Assembly: GCA_011775825.1 (NCBI GenBank)
Contig: JAABYK010000100.1
Coordinates: 23,505 to 31,892 of the forward strand
Origin: Candidatus Zhuqueibacterota bacterium
GTDB lineage: Bacteria > Zhuqueibacterota > Zhuqueibacteria > Oceanimicrobiales > Oceanimicrobiaceae
Direction: 5' to 3'
Length of the DNA stretch: 8,388 bases
The translations under genes were made by a program, and so were the position numbers. This document shows, in pieces, positions 1 through 7,052 of this stretch (its first letter is position 1; each line of letters begins with the position of its first letter). The notes under the pieces are model-generated. The model was not told the origin of the DNA, made no database searches, and was given only the letters and a program-made list of their open reading frames with translations.

Positions 1-840
1 AAACGATTGCAAAGCCATTCGAAAATTTTTGGCGAATTTCCGATCGTGGTCATGTCACCCGAGGATTACAAAATTACCACGGGTGGCCCCTCAGAGCGTA
101 GAAGATTCATAGATGTACTCTTATCCCAAGTAAGTATATCTTACCTTACTAATCTTCAAGAATACTACCGAATTCTCAAACAACGGAACAAGATTTTGCA
201 GAATATGAAAGAAGGCGTACGTGTAAACGATACAGCCCTTATACCCTGGACAGAGAATTTAATAAACTGTGGTTCAAAGATAGTCAGAGATCGACATAAA
301 TTTGCGAAAAATTTTTTAACCTATTTTGCACCCATTTATAAAGAGTACAGTGAATCAGATGACGAGATTGATATGTCGCTTGATTCAATTATTGCTGCGA
401 ATGAGGTCGGAGAGAACATTGAAGAAGAACGATTCAAGTCAGAACTTGAAAAATACAGGCTGAAAGAGAAAAGACTGGGCATGTCATTGATCGGACCTCA
501 TCGAGACGACATTTCTTTTACAATTAATGGCAAAGATATCAGAACATACGGCTCACGAGGCGAGCACAAATCGGTGTTGATTTCATTGAAAATTGCAGAA
601 TTCAATTTCTTAAGGGAAGCAAAAGAGGAAGCACCAATTTTCTTACTGGATGATTATTATTCGGAGTTGGATGATCTTCGAGAAGAACGTGTATTTCTTT
701 CACTGGAAGAGCTGGGACAGGTTTTCCTTACCAGCCCGAAAAAGCAAGTTTTAACGGAGCATTCAAAATATTTTGATCGGTTTGGAGATATTCGACAGTT
801 TCAGATCGAAGGTGGGGAGATTGAGTTATTCAGGCAGTAA
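1..840 (+). CDS. recF: RecF, DNA replication/repair ATPase (5' partial)
   Basis: RecF is an SMC/ABC-type ATPase that binds gapped DNA and, with RecO and RecR, helps load RecA at stalled forks. The frame is open from base 1, so the gene starts upstream. The 279 residues seen are the last three quarters of a protein usually about 360-375 long, and the Walker A region is missing because of the window edge. Visible motifs, numbered within the fragment: GGPSERRRFID at 28-38, a RecF hallmark; GPHRDD at 165-170; the ABC signature region SRGEHKS at 185-191; Walker B IFLLDD at 213-218; and the D-loop SELDD at 221-225. In the signature the residue after SRG is Glu rather than the common Gln. A TTG at base 7 is not the true start because homology begins before it. 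The 3' end overlaps the next gene. Identification is secure from motifs and gene order. Confidence 0.96.
   Translation, partial: KRLQSHSKIFGEFPIVVMSPEDYKITTGGPSERRRFIDVLLSQVSISYLTNLQEYYRILKQRNKILQNMKEGVRVNDTALIPWTENLINCGSKIVRDRHKFAKNFLTYFAPIYKEYSESDDEIDMSLDSIIAANEVGENIEEERFKSELEKYRLKEKRLGMSLIGPHRDDISFTINGKDIRTYGSRGEHKSVLISLKIAEFNFLREAKEEAPIFLLDDYYSELDDLREERVFLSLEELGQVFLTSPKKQVLTEHSKYFDRFGDIRQFQIEGGEIELFRQ
809..817 (+). promoter_or_regulatory. candidate ribosome binding site for dciA
   Basis: The purine run AAGGTGGGG inside the end of recF sits a few bases before the TTG at 821 and resembles a Shine-Dalgarno element, with its AAGGTGG core 5 bases away. It is the main reason to prefer that TTG over TTG 773 or GTG 812, which have no comparable element. 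The run also encodes recF residues, so chance is possible. Confidence 0.35.
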
Positions 841-1120
841 AAAACCTCGCGCCCTGGGAGATTCAATCTGGACTTTGTTGAAAAGTCTCGGAATTGAAAC
901 AAAGGTCAAGCAATATGAAGCGCTAAATAATTGGTCCTACCTTGTTGGAGAGAAAGTCGCAAGTGTAACCAAAGCGGATAAAGTAACCGACGGAATTCTA
1001 TTTGTGAAAGTTAAGAACAGTGTCTGGCGGAATGAACTATTATATATGAAAAAGGACATTCTGAATAAGCTAAATAAGTCCCTGGGCGCTGACATCATAA
1101 AAGATATTTGGTTTGTTTAA
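821..1120 (+). CDS. dciA: DciA-like (DUF721) protein
   Basis: DciA interacts with the replicative helicase DnaB and assists its loading in bacteria that lack DnaC/DnaI; that is family knowledge. From the chosen TTG start the protein has 99 residues and is almost entirely the DUF721 core. Visible features are P-x-x-LGDSIWTLLKSLG (9-24), the NW..LVGEKVA segment (37-47), the T-KADKV-T-DGILFV block (50-62), VKVKNSVWRNELLYMKKDIL (63-82) with conserved W69 and L73, and the closing IKDIWF. Starts at TTG 773 (115 residues) or GTG 812 are also possible; 821 was chosen for the upstream purine run and because homology begins only at about residue 9. It overlaps the recF stop by 20 bases, so translation is probably coupled. 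The gyrB start follows 22 bases after the stop. The family call is strong, the exact start uncertain. Confidence 0.88.
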   Translation: MSYSGSKKPRALGDSIWTLLKSLGIETKVKQYEALNNWSYLVGEKVASVTKADKVTDGILFVKVKNSVWRNELLYMKKDILNKLNKSLGADIIKDIWFV

Positions 1121-1142
1121 CTATTTTTGAGGTATCAACCAT

Positions 1143-3068
1143 ATGCCTAGAACAGTAGCAAGAAAAAAGTCAGATGAAACGTATAATGCCGAACAAATTC
1201 AAGTTTTAAAGGGATTGGAAGCTGTTCGGAAACGGCCGGCCATGTACATCGGTGACGTTTCACTTCGCGGTTTGCACCACCTTGTAAACGAGGTTGTGGA
1301 TAACAGTATCGATGAGGTTTTGGCGGGATACTGCACAAAAATCACCGTGAAATTAAACAAGGATGGTAGCGTAACCGTAACGGATAACGGCCGCGGCATC
1401 CCAGTAGATGTTCACCCCACTGAAAAACGTCCGGCGCTGGAAGTCGTCATGACCATGCTTCACGCCGGCGGAAAATTCGATAAGAAGACGTACAAAGTAT
1501 CGGGCGGATTGCATGGTGTTGGTGTGTCGGTTGTGAATGCCCTATCTGAATGGTGCGAAGTCGAAGTCAGTCGGGAGGGCAAGGTATATTATCAGAAATA
1601 CCAGCGCGGTATGCCAGATGACGAAGTCAAGATTATTGGGAAACGCAAAACAACCGGTACTCGAACCACCTTTTTTCCTGATCCGGAAATTTTCGAAAAA
1701 AACCAGTTTAATTTTGACTTGCTCTGCGATAGAATGCGTGAGTTGGCATTCTTAAATAGCGATTTAGAAATTACTATAACCGAACAGAGTACAGATAAAA
1801 GTAACAAGTTTAGATTCAAAGGCGGAATCATCTCTTTTGTGGAATACTTAGATGAAGGTAGAAACTCGATCAACCGCAAACCGATTTACCTCAGCGGTGA
1901 AAAGGATGATTTTTCGATCGAGATCGCCCTACAGTACAACGACTCTTATATTGATAACATTTTTTCCTATGTGAACAACATTAAGACAATTGAAGGCGGT
2001 TCCCACTTAGTTGGATTCAAAACTTCTCTTACACGCACCCTGAATAACTACGCACAGAGAAACAACCTGTTAAAGAATGTGGATTTTACTTTTACGGGAG
2101 AAGATGTTCGCGAAGGTCTGAGCGCCGTCATCAGTGCGAAAGTCATGGAGCCGCAATTTGAGGGCCAGACAAAAACCAAGCTTGGAAACAGCGAAGTCAA
2201 AGGAATTACGGAAACGATTTTCGGGGATGGCCTGGCCGCTTATTTGGAAGAAAATCCGAGTATTGCCAAGAAGATAATCGAGAAATGCCTGACGGCTGCT
2301 CGTTCGAGAGAGGCGGCGCGCAAAGCTCGAGAACTCACGCGGAGAAAGACCGCTCTCGACGGCAGTGGCTTACCGGGAAAACTCGCGGATTGTTCCATTC
2401 AAGATCCCACGCAATGTGAGATCTTCCTGGTTGAGGGCGATTCTGCAGGAGGTTCGGCAAAACAAGGGCGCGATCGCAGATTTCAGGCAATCCTGCCTTT
2501 AAAAGGAAAAATCCTGAATGTTGAGAAAGCCAGATTGGATAAGATTCTCTCAAACGAGGAAATCCGAACGATTATTTCTGCGCTGGGCACCGGAATCGGA
2601 GCGGATGAATTTAATAGTGATAGATTGCGATATCACAAGATCATCATCATGACAGACGCCGACGTTGACGGCTCCCACATCCGTACGCTGCTGCTAACGT
2701 TCTTTTTCCGATACATGAAAGAACTCATTGAAAAAGGGCACGTTTATATTGCTCAGCCTCCGCTTTATCGAATTCATAAAGGCAAACAGGAGCACTTCGT
2801 ATATAATGATGAGGAACGCGATTCTATATTGAATCGAATGGGAAAAAATGGCGTGGCGGTTCAACGCTACAAAGGGTTGGGCGAAATGAATCCGGATCAG
2901 TTGTGGCGAACGACCATGGACCCCGAACACCGAACGAATTTACAAGTTACCATTGAAGAGGCTATCGAAGCTGACCATATTTTCTCAACTCTGATGGGCG
3001 GAAACGTTGAGCTCAGAAGAAAATTTATTGAGGAAAACGCAAAATACGTCAAAAATTTGGATATCTAA
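1143..3068 (+). CDS. gyrB: DNA gyrase subunit B
   Basis: ATPase subunit of DNA gyrase, which introduces negative supercoils as an A2B2 tetramer. The 641 residues match the short GyrB form, without the roughly 165-residue insert of the E. coli type. Order: GHKL ATPase with E50 (general base) and N54 (Mg) in EVVDNSIDE, D81-N-G-R-G85, K111 and the GGLHGVG loop from 121; transducer domain with QTKTKLGN at 342-349, K344 being the ATP-contacting lysine; Toprim domain with E431 in EGDSAGGSA and D505/D507 in DADVDG binding Mg; PLKGKILN at 452-459; and the C-terminal QRYKGLGEMN at 574-583. R144 aligns with E. coli R136, the coumarin-contact arginine, so that drug site looks intact. The ATG follows GAGG at 1129-1132 by 10 bases. 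Adjacency to gyrA supports GyrB rather than ParE. All catalytic residues are present. Confidence 0.98.
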   Translation: MPRTVARKKSDETYNAEQIQVLKGLEAVRKRPAMYIGDVSLRGLHHLVNEVVDNSIDEVLAGYCTKITVKLNKDGSVTVTDNGRGIPVDVHPTEKRPALEVVMTMLHAGGKFDKKTYKVSGGLHGVGVSVVNALSEWCEVEVSREGKVYYQKYQRGMPDDEVKIIGKRKTTGTRTTFFPDPEIFEKNQFNFDLLCDRMRELAFLNSDLEITITEQSTDKSNKFRFKGGIISFVEYLDEGRNSINRKPIYLSGEKDDFSIEIALQYNDSYIDNIFSYVNNIKTIEGGSHLVGFKTSLTRTLNNYAQRNNLLKNVDFTFTGEDVREGLSAVISAKVMEPQFEGQTKTKLGNSEVKGITETIFGDGLAAYLEENPSIAKKIIEKCLTAARSREAARKARELTRRKTALDGSGLPGKLADCSIQDPTQCEIFLVEGDSAGGSAKQGRDRRFQAILPLKGKILNVEKARLDKILSNEEIRTIISALGTGIGADEFNSDRLRYHKIIIMTDADVDGSHIRTLLLTFFFRYMKELIEKGHVYIAQPPLYRIHKGKQEHFVYNDEERDSILNRMGKNGVAVQRYKGLGEMNPDQLWRTTMDPEHRTNLQVTIEEAIEADHIFSTLMGGNVELRRKFIEENAKYVKNLDI

Positions 3069-3090
3069 CTTTTTGAGGAGTTTTTAAAGA

Positions 3091-5523
3091 ATGGAAATCC
3101 AGCGTGACCGGATCATTCCGGTTTTTCTCGAATCCGAAATGAAGGATTCGTACATCGATTATTCCATGTCTGTGATTGTATCTCGCGCGCTCCCCGATGT
3201 GCGTGACGGACTGAAACCGGTGCATCGCAGGGTGCTTTATGGCATGAACGAATTAGGCTTGCGACCCAATTCCGCTTACAAGAAGAGTGCGCGTATTGTG
3301 GGTGAAGTCCTAGGAAAGTATCATCCGCACGGAGATGCTGCGGTGTACGACAGCATGGTGCGGATGGTTCAATCATTCTCTCTCCGATATCCTTTGGTTG
3401 ACGGCCAGGGGAATTTTGGCTCCGTCGATGGCGATTCGCCTGCAGCGATGAGGTACACAGAAGCGCGCATGGCTCCCATTGCTGCCGAAATCTTAAGAGA
3501 CCTCGATAAGAATACCGTCAACTTTGCACCAAATTTTGATGAAACTCTGACCGAACCCACGGTCTTGCCGTCGGTTTTGCCAAATCTGTTGGTGAATGGC
3601 GCCTCGGGAATTGCTGTGGGAATGGCGACCAACATTCCTCCGCACAATCTCGGTGAAGTGATCGATGCTTTGGTCGCTCTCATTGCTCGTCCGAATCTGA
3701 CCGTTGAAACGCTCATGAAATACATCAAAGGGCCGGACTTTCCCACCGGAGCGATCATTTACGGGGACGAAGGCATCGATGAGGCCTATCGGTCGGGACG
3801 AGGTCGAATTATTCTAAGGGGCCGGGCGAACGTGGAGACAGTCAAAAGCGGCCGCGAAAACATCGTCTTTAATGAACTTCCGTATCAAGTAAATAAAGCT
3901 AATTTAATAGAAAAAATTGCCGAATTAGTAAGAGATCGTAAGATTGAAGGCATTACGGAAGTCCGCGATGAGTCGGACCGCGATGGTCTGCGAGTCGTGA
4001 TTGAATTAAAACGGGATGCTCAAGCCGAGGTGATTTTGAACCAGCTTTACAAGCATACACAAATGCAAGTCACCTTCGGGATTATCATGTTGGCATTGGT
4101 AGATGGCCAGCCAAAGGTTCTCAACCTAAAGGAGATGTTGCAGCACTTCATCGACTTTCGTCATGAGGTGGTAATTCGGCGTACGAAATATGAGTTGGAA
4201 AAGGCCGAGCATCGCGCCCATATCCTGGAAGGCTTGAAGATTTGTCTGGACAACATCGATGAAATTGTTGAACTTATCAAAAAATCTCGCAATCCTGAAA
4301 CAGCCCGGAATTCCTTGATCAAGCGTTTCAAGCTATCGGAGGTCCAGGCGCAGGCCATCCTCGATATGCGCCTGCAGCGATTGACCGGTCTCGAACGAAA
4401 GAAAATCGAAGACGAGTATCGTGAGACGATCAAGCTTATCGAAAAACTGCGGTCGCTACTGGAAAGTCAACCAAAGCGCATGCAATTGATCAAAGAAGAG
4501 CTGTTAGAGATCAGAGACAAATATGCAGACGAGCGACAAACTGAAATCATTGCTGAGACGGAAGAGTTCTCTGTAGAAGATATGATCGCGGAAGAGGATA
4601 TGGTGATTACCATATCTCATTCCGGATTTATCAAACGATTTCCTGTCACAAGCTACCGCAGGCAGTTAAGGGGAGGTCGCGGTTCGACAGGTGCGACGAC
4701 AAAAGATGAAGACTTTATCGAGCATTTGTTCATTGCTTCTACGCATCATTACATTTTGTTCTTTACTAATACGGGGAGATGTCACTGGCTCAAAGTTCAT
4801 GAAATCCCTCAGGCTGGCCGCGCAACAAAGGGCCGTGCAATTGTTAACCTTTTAGATATGCCAAAGCATGAATGGATCGCCGCCTTTGTTAACGTCAAAG
4901 AGTTCACTGAAGATCAGTATCTGGTCATGGCCACGCGCCAGGGTTTGGTCAAAAAGACGCGTTTGTCGGCGTACAGCAACCCTCGGCGAGGCGGTATAAA
5001 TGCCATCTCAATTCGGGACGGCGATGCTCTGATGGCAGCACAACTATCCGATGGCAATCATGACGTTTTCCTGGCTACCAACAAGGGTATGGCCATTCGA
5101 TTCCTGGAAAAGGAAGCCAGAGACATGGGACGAACTGCCTCAGGTGTGAAAGGAATCCAGTTGGGCAAAGACGATTATGTTGTGGCGATGTTTGTTATCA
5201 AACGAGAGGGTACTGTGTTAGCGGTCACGGAAAAAGGCTATGGCAAGCGCACCCACTTGAAAGAATATCGTGTCAGTCATCGTGGCGGGAAAGGCATCTT
5301 TACGATAAAGGTCACGGAGGATACAGGTGGACTTGTCACGATAAAGGAAGTGATGGATGACGATGATATCATGATTATCACCAGCAAAGGAATTGTGATA
5401 AGACAAAGTGTCGAAAAGCTCAGGGTTCAAGGCAGAAACACCCGAGGATTCCGGTTAATCAGATTGGATGAGGAGGATCGAGTCGCCGATGTTGCACGGG
5501 TTATAAAAGAGGAGGAGGCTTAG
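3091..5523 (+). CDS. gyrA: DNA gyrase subunit A
   Basis: Breakage-reunion subunit of DNA gyrase. The 810 residues align without shift to E. coli numbering at the landmarks: R32, K42, H45, R46/R47, the quinolone region HPHGDAAVYD (78-87), catalytic Y122 preceded by R121, and the DNA-intercalating I174. The winged-helix and tower domains run to about 360, the coiled-coil arm and C-gate (LDMRLQRLTGLE at 424-435) to about 490, and the beta-pinwheel C-terminal domain from about 500 to 806 with repeated strand-GG/TR-G blades. The GyrA box, needed for DNA wrapping, reads QLRGGRG (525-531) against the classical QRRGGKG. Position 83 is Ala, not the Ser common in quinolone-sensitive species. There is no long acidic tail. 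The ATG follows GAGGAG (3075-3080) by 10 bases, and gyrB ends 22 bases upstream. ParC is the alternative family, but the gyrB partner and GyrA box favour GyrA. Confidence 0.97.
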   Translation: MEIQRDRIIPVFLESEMKDSYIDYSMSVIVSRALPDVRDGLKPVHRRVLYGMNELGLRPNSAYKKSARIVGEVLGKYHPHGDAAVYDSMVRMVQSFSLRYPLVDGQGNFGSVDGDSPAAMRYTEARMAPIAAEILRDLDKNTVNFAPNFDETLTEPTVLPSVLPNLLVNGASGIAVGMATNIPPHNLGEVIDALVALIARPNLTVETLMKYIKGPDFPTGAIIYGDEGIDEAYRSGRGRIILRGRANVETVKSGRENIVFNELPYQVNKANLIEKIAELVRDRKIEGITEVRDESDRDGLRVVIELKRDAQAEVILNQLYKHTQMQVTFGIIMLALVDGQPKVLNLKEMLQHFIDFRHEVVIRRTKYELEKAEHRAHILEGLKICLDNIDEIVELIKKSRNPETARNSLIKRFKLSEVQAQAILDMRLQRLTGLERKKIEDEYRETIKLIEKLRSLLESQPKRMQLIKEELLEIRDKYADERQTEIIAETEEFSVEDMIAEEDMVITISHSGFIKRFPVTSYRRQLRGGRGSTGATTKDEDFIEHLFIASTHHYILFFTNTGRCHWLKVHEIPQAGRATKGRAIVNLLDMPKHEWIAAFVNVKEFTEDQYLVMATRQGLVKKTRLSAYSNPRRGGINAISIRDGDALMAAQLSDGNHDVFLATNKGMAIRFLEKEARDMGRTASGVKGIQLGKDDYVVAMFVIKREGTVLAVTEKGYGKRTHLKEYRVSHRGGKGIFTIKVTEDTGGLVTIKEVMDDDDIMIITSKGIVIRQSVEKLRVQGRNTRGFRLIRLDEEDRVADVARVIKEEEA

Positions 5524-5590
5524 TGCTCTGTTTCGGATTTAGTGAGGGGGTTATAAGATCCGGCATGCAACTTGGCTAGATGTTATTGTT

Positions 5591-5650
5591 GAGCGAGAAA
5601 CGCAGAAACGTAGATCAGATGGTCTAGAAATTCGCTTCTCGCTTTTTTTT
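5591..5650 (+). terminator. probable intrinsic terminator of the gyrase operon
   Basis: About 70 bases after gyrA, AGCGAGAA (5592-5599) is perfectly complementary to TTCTCGCT (5636-5643), and T continues to 5650, eight in all. The loop holds its own 6-bp hairpin, TAGATC (5611-5616) with GGTCTA (5621-5626), including one G-U pair. Hairpin plus T-tract is the normal form of a Rho-independent terminator. The large branched loop is less typical. The 5' arm can also pair with a second downstream copy at 5652-5662. Identified by eye; no folding energy was computed. Confidence 0.55.
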
Positions 5651-5704
5651 ACGTTTTTCGCTTTTCAATTTACCATTAGGGCTGGGCAAACCTGCGACTT
5701 GGAA

Positions 5705-5736
5705 TTTGAGACAGCTGTTGAATTGGAATCACTTTG
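5705..5736 (+). promoter_or_regulatory. weak candidate promoter before the 430-residue protein gene
   Basis: TTTG (5705-5708), 20 bases, then TCACTTTG (5729-5736) resembles the Bacteroidota -33/-7 promoter (TTTG, 19-21 bases, TAnnTTTG) with one mismatch. A sigma70-like alternative is TTTACG (5648-5653), 17 bases, TACCAT (5671-5676), four of six matches at each box. Both are short degenerate matches, and the first would leave only about ten bases of leader before the ATG at 5752. A promoter is expected here because a terminator precedes the gene. Confidence 0.15.
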
Positions 5737-5751
5737 GGGACAGAAGTTGAA

Positions 5752-7044
5752 ATGAATTTAAACTGGCAAACAGAAAAGCGCCGATTGGCGGACATTTTGT
5801 ATCGAAGAGCGACTCAGGGAAAGGAGAAGGTCCCCTACAAGGAAATCGTCAACAAGTCATTTCCGGAAGTTTTTGAGACCTGTGTTAGAAACTATGCTCG
5901 GAGGATGTTCAGCAGTGAGAACCCCATTCGCTTGGAAGACCGTGGACGCTACGACATGGAGAATCGGGAAGTCAAAGAATATGTTTATGGACTCAAGAAA
6001 GCGATTATTCATCAAACAATCTTCGAGAATGAGGAAATCCGCCAACTGTGCAACTTCGCCGTCGACCTGGAATTTAACATTCTAACTCGCCCCCGTCGTG
6101 CAATTTTGGACCTACTCTTTGCCTCCTCCGATCAGAGATCAAAAGAGGACATTCTCACCGTCTTACAAGGATTTGGTGGCGATCGTCCCTTCATTCATAA
6201 GCTCTTGAAAACGATAGAGAACTTAGGGTTCGAATCCATAGGCCGTGATAAATACGAGATCATGTCGAGACCACTAGAGAAACAGATATATAGCGAAACC
6301 CCCATTTCGGCTTTCCTTATTGATAGCAATTTGTTTATGGACTTTGAGAATGCCATAACCGGTCAACAGGACAGAAAGATTCGATCCAACATTGTTTTGG
6401 GGATGCTCAAAGAGCGCGAGTTGGATCAAATGGTGCGGTCCTTTGCCAAAGAAACTTCAGATAAGGATTCCTGGACCGCAGAGGAAATTGAAAACACCAT
6501 GGATAGATTTTTGTTGGTTGGCCTTGACTCTATCACATCGGATGAAAATGAGAAAACGGCTGATTCCGACGATAGCATTTCTTTGGATGAAGAAATGAGA
6601 CTGGAGGAAGAAGAGCCAGCCGACAACGAAAAGCCCCTCAAGATTCAATTTGCGGAGGAGAAAGCCAAGCGAGAAACGGAAGCACCCTCACCCTCAAGAA
6701 CTCACTACATACCGATCTCAAGACTCAAAGATAAATCATTTTTTCTGGAATACGATGAAGAATTGATCATCAATCGGAGCGATATTGAGAGTCAGCCGCC
6801 CGGCCCCTATCCTGCGCTCTATGATTTGATCGATGCCAGGGATAGAAAGGTCTTCATCAAGAAACTTTTCGGAAAGAACAAAGAACAATATCTGGAATTC
6901 ATCGACCGATTGGAGCAAATGGATAGTTGGAAAGACGCCAAGGCTGCGATAGATGAAGAACTTCGGGTACGAGACATCAGTCCTTATTCCAAGGAAGCTG
7001 TGCTTTTGGGAGACGTCGTCTTTTCCCGTTATTTTAAGAAATAG
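5752..7044 (+). CDS. uncharacterised acidic, mostly helical protein (430 aa)
   Basis: I do not recognise a named family. The ATG at 5752 is preferred, with GGGGA at 5736-5740 and AGAAG at 5742-5746 upstream; an in-frame TTG at 5734 would add six residues. No signal peptide or membrane segment is visible, so it is probably cytoplasmic. Three parts can be seen. An N-terminal predicted-helical part (1-260) is rich in charged residues and includes ILTRPRRAILDLLF at 110-123. A low-complexity acidic linker (about 262-310) has runs of D and E such as LEEEEPADNE. A compact C-terminal part (about 318-430) contains RKVFIKKLFGKNKEQYLEFI (365-384), a W at 393, and DISPYSKEAVLLGDVVFSRYF near the end. I have the impression that similar C-terminal segments occur in hypothetical proteins of Chlorobi/Ignavibacteria-type bacteria, but cannot verify it. 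The layout suggests a scaffold or interaction protein; that is inference. bioY starts 8 bases after the stop. Confidence 0.9.
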   Translation: MNLNWQTEKRRLADILYRRATQGKEKVPYKEIVNKSFPEVFETCVRNYARRMFSSENPIRLEDRGRYDMENREVKEYVYGLKKAIIHQTIFENEEIRQLCNFAVDLEFNILTRPRRAILDLLFASSDQRSKEDILTVLQGFGGDRPFIHKLLKTIENLGFESIGRDKYEIMSRPLEKQIYSETPISAFLIDSNLFMDFENAITGQQDRKIRSNIVLGMLKERELDQMVRSFAKETSDKDSWTAEEIENTMDRFLLVGLDSITSDENEKTADSDDSISLDEEMRLEEEEPADNEKPLKIQFAEEKAKRETEAPSPSRTHYIPISRLKDKSFFLEYDEELIINRSDIESQPPGPYPALYDLIDARDRKVFIKKLFGKNKEQYLEFIDRLEQMDSWKDAKAAIDEELRVRDISPYSKEAVLLGDVVFSRYFKK

Positions 7045-7052
7045 TACCTCCA

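Noticed and set aside
7..9. TTG as a complete-gene start for recF
   Set aside because: The frame is open to base 1 and the conserved N-terminal third with Walker A is absent, so the gene is cut by the window edge.
1592..1879. 95-codon minus-strand frame inside gyrB
   Set aside because: Fully overlaps conserved GyrB sequence; translation shows no domain.
3369..3758. 129-codon open frame on the minus strand inside gyrA
   Set aside because: It lies wholly antisense to conserved GyrA coding sequence, has no ribosome binding site or family resemblance, and its length is explained by codon bias on the other strand.
5524..5751. tRNA, small RNA gene or attachment site in the gap after gyrA
   Set aside because: No cloverleaf, CCA end, T-loop or long direct repeat is visible; the structure present is adequately explained by a terminator.
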